Assembly: GCA_035468355.1 (NCBI GenBank)
Contig: DATITA010000152.1
Location: 1 to 8,603 of the forward strand
Source: DATKSS01 sp035468355
GTDB lineage: Bacteria > Chloroflexota > Dormibacteria > Dormibacterales > Dormibacteraceae
Direction: 5' to 3'
Length of the DNA: 8,603 nucleotides
The notes under the pieces were generated by a model, which saw only the letters and a list, made by a program, of their open reading frames with translations, was not told the origin of the DNA and searched no databases. Position 1 is the first letter of the stretch. Each line of letters begins with the position of its first letter. A program made the translations under genes and the position numbers. Of this stretch, positions 4,099 through 8,603 are shown piece by piece.

Positions 4099-5987
4099 AC
4101 ACCATCACCTCGCCTCAGACCATCGCGCTCCTGGTGCTGCTCTTCCCCGCGACGGGGGCGCTGCTGCTGGCCGGACGTGGATGGAGGCTGCCGCGGAGAG
4201 TCACGGTGATCGTTGGGCCCGTCGCGGTCTGGGCCTCTTTCATATGCACCCTCAACCTCTTCCTCAACAACGTCAGTGCGGACTTCACGTACTGGACGTG
4301 GATCAAGAGTGGCGCGCTCAACGTGCCGTTCAACCTGCTGGTCGACCACCTGTCGATCTTCATGTGCCTGGTGATCACGGGGGTCGGCGGTCTGATCGTC
4401 ACCTACTCCGTCGGCTACATGGCGCACGAGGATGGGCCCAGCTACGCGCGCTTCTTCACCTACATGGACATCTTCATCTTCTCGATGCTGCTGCTCGTGC
4501 TCGCCGGGAACTTCGTGTTCCTCATCGTCGGCTGGGCGATGGTCGGTCTCAGCTCGTATCTCCTGATCGGCTTCTGGTACCAGCGCCGCTCCGCGGTGCT
4601 GGCAGCGCGGAAGGCGTTCGTGATGAACGTCGTCGGGGACGTCGGCATGATCCTCGCGGCGTTCGTGCTGTTCGTCACCTACCACGCGATCACCTACGCC
4701 GGCGTCTTCACACAGCTAAAAACCCTGGGGATTGCTGACAGCGGGACACTCGAGCTGGCGGCCTTCCTCCTTCTCGTCGGCGCGGTGGCGAAGTCCGCCC
4801 AGATTCCGCTGCACACCTGGCTCCCAGACGCGATGGAGGGCCCCACCCCGGTCAGCGCCCTCATCCACGCCGCGACCATGGTCACCGCCGGCGTCTACCT
4901 CGTCGCCCGCATGCACCCCATCTATGACGTCGCCACCTACGCCCACGATGCGGTGGCGATCATCGGCGCGGCCACGGCGCTGTTCGCCGCCACCATCGCG
5001 ATCGTGCAGACCGACATCAAGCGCGTGCTCGCGTACTCGACCATGAGCCAGATCGGCTACATGTTCCTGGCCGTCGGCATCGGCGCGTACTCGGCAGGCC
5101 TGTTCCACCTGCTCTCTCACGCCTTCTTCAAGGCCCTGCTCTTCATGGCCGCCGGCAACGTCATCCACGCCATGGCCGACGAGCAGGACATGCGCAAATA
5201 CGGCGGCCTGTGGCGGCAGCTCCGGCCCACCTCGATCATGTTCCTGGTCGGCTGCCTTTCCCTCGTGGGCGTCATCCCCTTCGTCGGCTTCTTCTCCAAG
5301 GAGCAGATCCTGGGTCTCGCCTTTTCGCGACCCGGCACGCTGGGCCTGGTCGTGTGGGGTGTCGGCGCCATCACCGCGCTGCTGACCGGGTTCTATACAG
5401 GCCGCATGTGGTGGCTCGCGTTTGCGGGCAAACCTTCCCCGCAGCGCCCGGTCGAGCACCCCCACGAGGCGCCGATGGTGATGCTCGTCCCGGTCGCGAT
5501 CCTCGCCGTGCTCGCGGTGGTGGGCGGCTTCATCCAGACGCGAGCCCTCGGCATCGGGCCCTCGGCGGTGTCGGACTTCCTGGCCTCGTCGGTCGGAAAG
5601 GTCCCCTGGGAGGACACGACGGCCGCGGTGGTGGCCGGCCTCGTGACCATGGTCGTCGCGGCGGCTCTCTTCGTCGGCGCCCTGCGAATGCGACCCTGGA
5701 GCGCGCGGTTCCCGTGGGCGCAGCGACTGCTCGAGCGCAAGTACTACTTCGACGAGATGTATAACGCCGCCTTCGTGCGCCCCATGGACGCCATCGCCGG
5801 GTTTGGCGATCGTGACATTGAGCAGCCTCTCATCAACGGCGCGGTGATGGAGACGGGCATCGCCACGAGCGCCGGCGCGGCGGGCCTGAGCCTCACCCAG
5901 AGCGGCTACTTCCGCAACTACGTCCTCGTTTTCGTTGGAGGCGCCGTCGTGGCCACGATCGTCATCCTGATCAGGGCGAACTCCTGA
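4095..5987 (+). CDS. nuoL: NADH-quinone oxidoreductase subunit L (NuoL), with TM5 Glu replaced by Ala
   Basis: Distal antiporter-like proton pump of complex I, including the long lateral helix. It has 630 residues, a normal length. Conserved features seen: TGVGGLIVTYSVGYM at 95-109, D182 (GDVG), TM7 lysine K233 in AKSAQIPLHTWLPDAMEG, H258 (SALIHAATM), D307 and K309 in TDIKRVLAYSTMSQIGYM, H338, H342 and K346 (FHLLSHAFFKALLF), and TM12 lysine K402 in FFSKEQIL. The C-terminal lateral-helix/TM16 region runs from about 546 (LERKYYFDEMYNAAF) to the end. Odd: the GWExVGL motif of TM5 reads GWAMVGL, so the key glutamate (E144 in E. coli) is A148, codon GCG at 4536-4538. The arginine three residues before the conserved Asp (R175 in E. 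coli) is V179. The frame is otherwise intact, so this is not decay. The stop shares one base with nuoM. Confidence 0.97.
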   Translation: MNTITSPQTIALLVLLFPATGALLLAGRGWRLPRRVTVIVGPVAVWASFICTLNLFLNNVSADFTYWTWIKSGALNVPFNLLVDHLSIFMCLVITGVGGLIVTYSVGYMAHEDGPSYARFFTYMDIFIFSMLLLVLAGNFVFLIVGWAMVGLSSYLLIGFWYQRRSAVLAARKAFVMNVVGDVGMILAAFVLFVTYHAITYAGVFTQLKTLGIADSGTLELAAFLLLVGAVAKSAQIPLHTWLPDAMEGPTPVSALIHAATMVTAGVYLVARMHPIYDVATYAHDAVAIIGAATALFAATIAIVQTDIKRVLAYSTMSQIGYMFLAVGIGAYSAGLFHLLSHAFFKALLFMAAGNVIHAMADEQDMRKYGGLWRQLRPTSIMFLVGCLSLVGVIPFVGFFSKEQILGLAFSRPGTLGLVVWGVGAITALLTGFYTGRMWWLAFAGKPSPQRPVEHPHEAPMVMLVPVAILAVLAVVGGFIQTRALGIGPSAVSDFLASSVGKVPWEDTTAAVVAGLVTMVVAAALFVGALRMRPWSARFPWAQRLLERKYYFDEMYNAAFVRPMDAIAGFGDRDIEQPLINGAVMETGIATSAGAAGLSLTQSGYFRNYVLVFVGGAVVATIVILIRANS

Positions 5988-7423
5988 TGCTGACCGTCCT
6001 CTGGCTTCTGCCCCTGGTCGCAGCGGTCCTCATCGCCTTCATGCCGCCGCACTTCGCGAAGTGGATGGGCGTCGTCGTCGCTGTGGCGGTGCTCGGCCTG
6101 GCGGCCGCCGTCGCCTTCCTGTTCGAGCCCGGCGCCCACGGCTTCCAGTTCCAGGAGAAGCTGACCTGGATCCCGCAGCTGAGCATCTTCTACCGTCTCG
6201 GAGTCGACGGGATCAGCCTATGGCTGATTGTCCTCAACGCGTTCCTCACCGTGATCGCGGTCCTCGCCACCCCCATCGACAAGCGAACGCCGAGCTTCGT
6301 CGCCCTCATGCTCGCCATGTCCGCCGGCCTGGCCGGGGTGTTCATGGCGACGGACCTCGTCCTCTTCTACGTGTTCTGGGAGGCGATGCTCATCCCGGCC
6401 TACTTCCTGCTGTGGATCCATGGCGAGGGACCACGCCCGGGAGCCGCCGCGCTGAAGTTCGTGCTGTACACGCTGGTCGGGTCGCTGTTGATGCTGGTCG
6501 GCGTAATCGGCGAGTACATCGTCACGGGCCGCCAGACCTTCGACCTCGCCACCCTGGCCACCCTCGCGCCCGCGCCTTCGGTCCAGTTCGGGCTCTTCTT
6601 CGTGTTCGCCCTTGCCTTCGCGATCAAGATGCCCCTGTTCCCGTTCCACAGCTGGCTCCCCGACGCCTACATGGCAGCGCCCACCCCGATGCTGATCACG
6701 TTTGCCGGCGTCATGGGCAAGGCCGGCGCCTACGGCTTCCTGCGCATCGCCGTGCCCCTGTTCCCGCAGCCGATCGGCTGGTGGGACTGGACGTGGGTGA
6801 TTCCCGCGCTGGCCGTGGCCGGCATCATCTGGGGCGCGCTGATGGCCCTGGCGCAGCGGGACATGAAGCTGCTCGTCTCGTACTCGAGCCTCAGCCACAT
6901 GGGGTTCATCGTCCTTGGCATCTTCGCCCTCAACGTGCAGGGCCAGCAGGGCGCGATCGTCCAGATGGTCAACCACGGCGTGATCATCGCGGCGCTGTTC
7001 CTCATCGTCGGCTGGATCGCCGACCGCGTCGGCACCCGTGACCGCTCGGCGATGGCGGGCCTGGCCTTGCGCATGCCGGTGATGGCGGGGGTGTTCGCGA
7101 TCGTCGCCCTCGCCGCGCTCGGCCTGCCCGGGCTCAACAGCTTCGCCGGCGAGTTCATGACCCTCCTGGGCGCCTGGCAGCGACTGCCCGCCCTCGCCAT
7201 CGTGGCGACGATCGGCCTGCTCCTCACGCCCGTCTACATGCTCCGCCTGTTCCAGGGCGTGATGCAGGGCTCCCCGGCGGGTCCCGTGCCCCGGGCCGAC
7301 ATCTACGCCGGTCAGCTGACCCTGCTGACCCCTCTCATCGCCCTGATGTTCGCCCTGGGCCTCGAGCCCAACGTGCTGACCCGCCTCATGACCGCGCTCG
7401 GCCAGACCGGGCTGGCCAAATGA
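5987..7423 (+). CDS. nuoM: NADH-quinone oxidoreductase subunit M (NuoM)
   Basis: Middle antiporter-like proton pump of the membrane arm. It has 478 residues, close to the usual length, and about 14 hydrophobic segments. Pump residues are intact: TM5 glutamate E132 in FWEAMLIPAYFLL, TM7 lysine K214 in AIKMPLFPFHSWLPDAYMAAP, TM8 lysine K245 in VMGKAGAYGFLR, H304 in SYSSLSHMGF, H330 in QMVNHG, and TM12 glutamate E389 in GLNSFAGEFMTLLGAW. TM12 Glu rather than Lys is the normal NuoM state and separates it from NuoL and NuoN. The ATG at 5987 shares its A with the nuoL TGA stop, and AGGG at 5973-5976 is a suitable ribosome site. The stop overlaps nuoN as ATGA. Confidence 0.97.
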   Translation: MLTVLWLLPLVAAVLIAFMPPHFAKWMGVVVAVAVLGLAAAVAFLFEPGAHGFQFQEKLTWIPQLSIFYRLGVDGISLWLIVLNAFLTVIAVLATPIDKRTPSFVALMLAMSAGLAGVFMATDLVLFYVFWEAMLIPAYFLLWIHGEGPRPGAAALKFVLYTLVGSLLMLVGVIGEYIVTGRQTFDLATLATLAPAPSVQFGLFFVFALAFAIKMPLFPFHSWLPDAYMAAPTPMLITFAGVMGKAGAYGFLRIAVPLFPQPIGWWDWTWVIPALAVAGIIWGALMALAQRDMKLLVSYSSLSHMGFIVLGIFALNVQGQQGAIVQMVNHGVIIAALFLIVGWIADRVGTRDRSAMAGLALRMPVMAGVFAIVALAALGLPGLNSFAGEFMTLLGAWQRLPALAIVATIGLLLTPVYMLRLFQGVMQGSPAGPVPRADIYAGQLTLLTPLIALMFALGLEPNVLTRLMTALGQTGLAK

Positions 7424-8603
7424 CGGCCTTGATGACCGCCGACCTCACCTATTCCTGGTCGCAGGCCCTGGCCGACGTCGGCCAGATCGCTCCCATCGCG
7501 ACCCTGGTGGGCTTCATGCTCTTCGCGATCGTCACCGACCTGGTGCTGCCGCGCAGCCGGCGCGGCGGGGCGGTGGCCATCGTCGCCGCGGTCGGATACG
7601 CGTACTCGCTGGGGACGGTGTTCTACCGCTGGGCCGGCGGGCAGGGCGGCTACGCCTACCACCGCTTCGCCACCGGCGACAACTACGCCCTGTTCTTCGA
7701 GATGCTCTTTGCGACGCTCGGCATCCTGACCGTCGCTCTTTCTCACTCCTACCTGCGCAAGCGCGGGATGCTGGAGGCCGAGTTCCACATCGTGATCATG
7801 GCCGCGGTCATCGGCATGATGGTCCTCGGCTCGGCCACCTCGCTGGTGACCGTGTTCTTAGGGCTCGAGCTGCTGTCGATCGCGCTCTACATCGCCTGCG
7901 GATTTTCCCGGCGCGAGAGCCGCTCGCAGGAGGCGGCGGCCAAGTACCTGCTCGTCGGCGGGTTCGCCAGCGCCTTCGTGCTGTACGGGATGGCGCTCGT
8001 CTACGGCGGCGCCGGCACCACAGTCATCCCCGAAATTGCCACCCGGCTGGGCACCTCGGCCTCGGGCAACCCTCTCATCCTGCTCGGCATCGTGCTGATG
8101 GGAGTCGGATTCGCCTTCAAGGTCTCGGCGGCGCCCTTCCACATGTGGACGCCGGACGTGTACCAGGGCGCGCCGATCCCGGTCACCGCCTTCATGTCCG
8201 TGGGCACCAAGGCGGCGGCTTTCGCAATGATCGTGCGGGTCTTCGCCGGCGGGCTGCCCCACCTCGCACCCGAATGGCAGGCTCTCCTGGCCTTCGTCGC
8301 GGCGACCAGCATGGTGGTCGGGAACCTGATGGCGATCGCGCAGTCGAGCCTCAAGCGCCTCCTCGCCTACTCGGGGGTCGCGCAGGCGGGCTACATCCTG
8401 ATCGGCGTGATCGCGGGCGGCCAGAACGGGCTCTCCGCCGTCCTCTACTACCTGTTCGTCTACATGTTCATGAACTTCGGCGCTTTCGCGGTGGTGACCC
8501 TGCTGGCCGAGCCCGATGGCGACCGCGACAACGTCTCCGACCTCAGGGGCCTGGCGCAGCGCAGCCCGCTGCTGGCGGTCGCGATGACCATCTTCATGTT
8601 CTC
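7420..8603 (+). CDS. nuoN: NADH-quinone oxidoreductase subunit N (NuoN), 5' part
   Basis: Antiporter-like pump next to NuoK. The gene runs off the window: 394 complete codons are visible of the roughly 480-500 usual for the family, ending at MTIFMF just before the expected TM12 segment. Family features: TM5 glutamate E150 in VFLGLELLSIALYI, SRRESRSQEAAAKYLLVGGFASAF at about 163-186, TM7 lysine K234 in FAFKVSAAPFHMWTPDVYQGAP, TM8 lysine K264 in VGTKAAAFAMIVR, KRLLAYSGVAQAGY at 312-325, and YYLFVYMFMNFGAFAVV at 343-359. ATG 7420 is chosen because it overlaps the nuoM stop (ATGA). A second in-frame ATG at 7432 would remove only four residues and cannot be excluded, since neither has a clear ribosome site. 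Confidence 0.95.
   Translation, partial: MTALMTADLTYSWSQALADVGQIAPIATLVGFMLFAIVTDLVLPRSRRGGAVAIVAAVGYAYSLGTVFYRWAGGQGGYAYHRFATGDNYALFFEMLFATLGILTVALSHSYLRKRGMLEAEFHIVIMAAVIGMMVLGSATSLVTVFLGLELLSIALYIACGFSRRESRSQEAAAKYLLVGGFASAFVLYGMALVYGGAGTTVIPEIATRLGTSASGNPLILLGIVLMGVGFAFKVSAAPFHMWTPDVYQGAPIPVTAFMSVGTKAAAFAMIVRVFAGGLPHLAPEWQALLAFVAATSMVVGNLMAIAQSSLKRLLAYSGVAQAGYILIGVIAGGQNGLSAVLYYLFVYMFMNFGAFAVVTLLAEPDGDRDNVSDLRGLAQRSPLLAVAMTIFMF

Noticed and set aside
3717..4685. 322-codon open frame on the minus strand across nuoJ/K/L
   Set aside because: Rich in Arg, His, Asp and Glu with no domain, and lies exactly opposite well-conserved membrane genes. It is a codon-bias shadow of high-GC sequence.
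4716..5465. 249-codon open frame on the minus strand inside nuoL
   Set aside because: Low-complexity charged composition, antisense to conserved NuoL helices; the same applies to the minus-strand frames at 6218-6976, 1581-2267 and 7312-7788.
4095..5987. nuoL as a pseudogene because of the missing TM5 glutamate
   Set aside because: The frame is full-length and intact, other functional residues are kept, and the coupled start and stop overlaps are preserved. The change looks like divergence rather than decay.

Overview
The window is a stretch of a bacterial respiratory complex I operon (proton-translocating NADH:quinone oxidoreductase, nuo genes), all on the + strand. In order it holds the 3' part of nuoG, then complete nuoH, nuoI, nuoJ, nuoK, nuoL and nuoM, and the 5' two thirds or more of nuoN. 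Both ends are cut inside genes. The composition is strongly GC-rich (roughly two thirds GC by eye), with G/C-dominated third positions. Consequently many long open frames on the opposite strand and in other frames are shadows of the real genes. Gene order G-H-I-J-K-L-M-N is the standard bacterial order. The NuoG, NuoH and NuoI sequences feel closest to Chloroflexota or the related Dormibacterota, or to deep actinobacterial lineages. That is a from-memory impression, not a search result, and the phylum is uncertain.

Layout: NuoG (to 1549) contributes the iron-sulfur wire of the peripheral arm, including the N4 ligands and an intact set of N7 ligands. NuoI (2700-3272) carries N6a and N6b next to the quinone site. 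NuoH (1683-2696) forms the quinone chamber in the membrane heel. NuoJ and NuoK (3269-4098) link it to the three antiporter-like pumps NuoN, NuoM and NuoL. Electrons enter upstream (nuoE/F, outside the window), pass through NuoG and NuoI to quinone at the NuoH interface, and drive proton transfer through NuoH/J/K/N/M/L.

Nearly all genes touch or overlap, which implies one transcript and translational coupling: TTGA overlap I/J, one shared base J/K, ATGA overlap K/L, one shared base L/M, ATGA overlap M/N, and a 3-base gap H/I. The one break is between nuoG and nuoH. There a 137-bp unit is flanked by an exact 20-bp direct repeat, each copy of which starts with GTG and spells the first codons of nuoH. 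The unit contains a perfect 10-bp inverted repeat, a second GC hairpin and two C8 tracts. It also forms a 46-codon frame joined by GTGA overlaps to nuoG upstream and to nuoH downstream. This looks like a small insertion or duplication that kept the operon's stop-start coupling, and it is the main novelty here.

The second notable point is in NuoL. The conserved membrane glutamate of TM5 is alanine (residue 148) and the nearby conserved arginine is valine (residue 179), while the lysines and histidines of the proton path are kept. NuoM and NuoN keep their TM5 glutamates. No RNA genes, CRISPR arrays, transposase genes, terminators or convincing promoters were seen, and apart from the nuoG-nuoH interval there is essentially no non-coding DNA.
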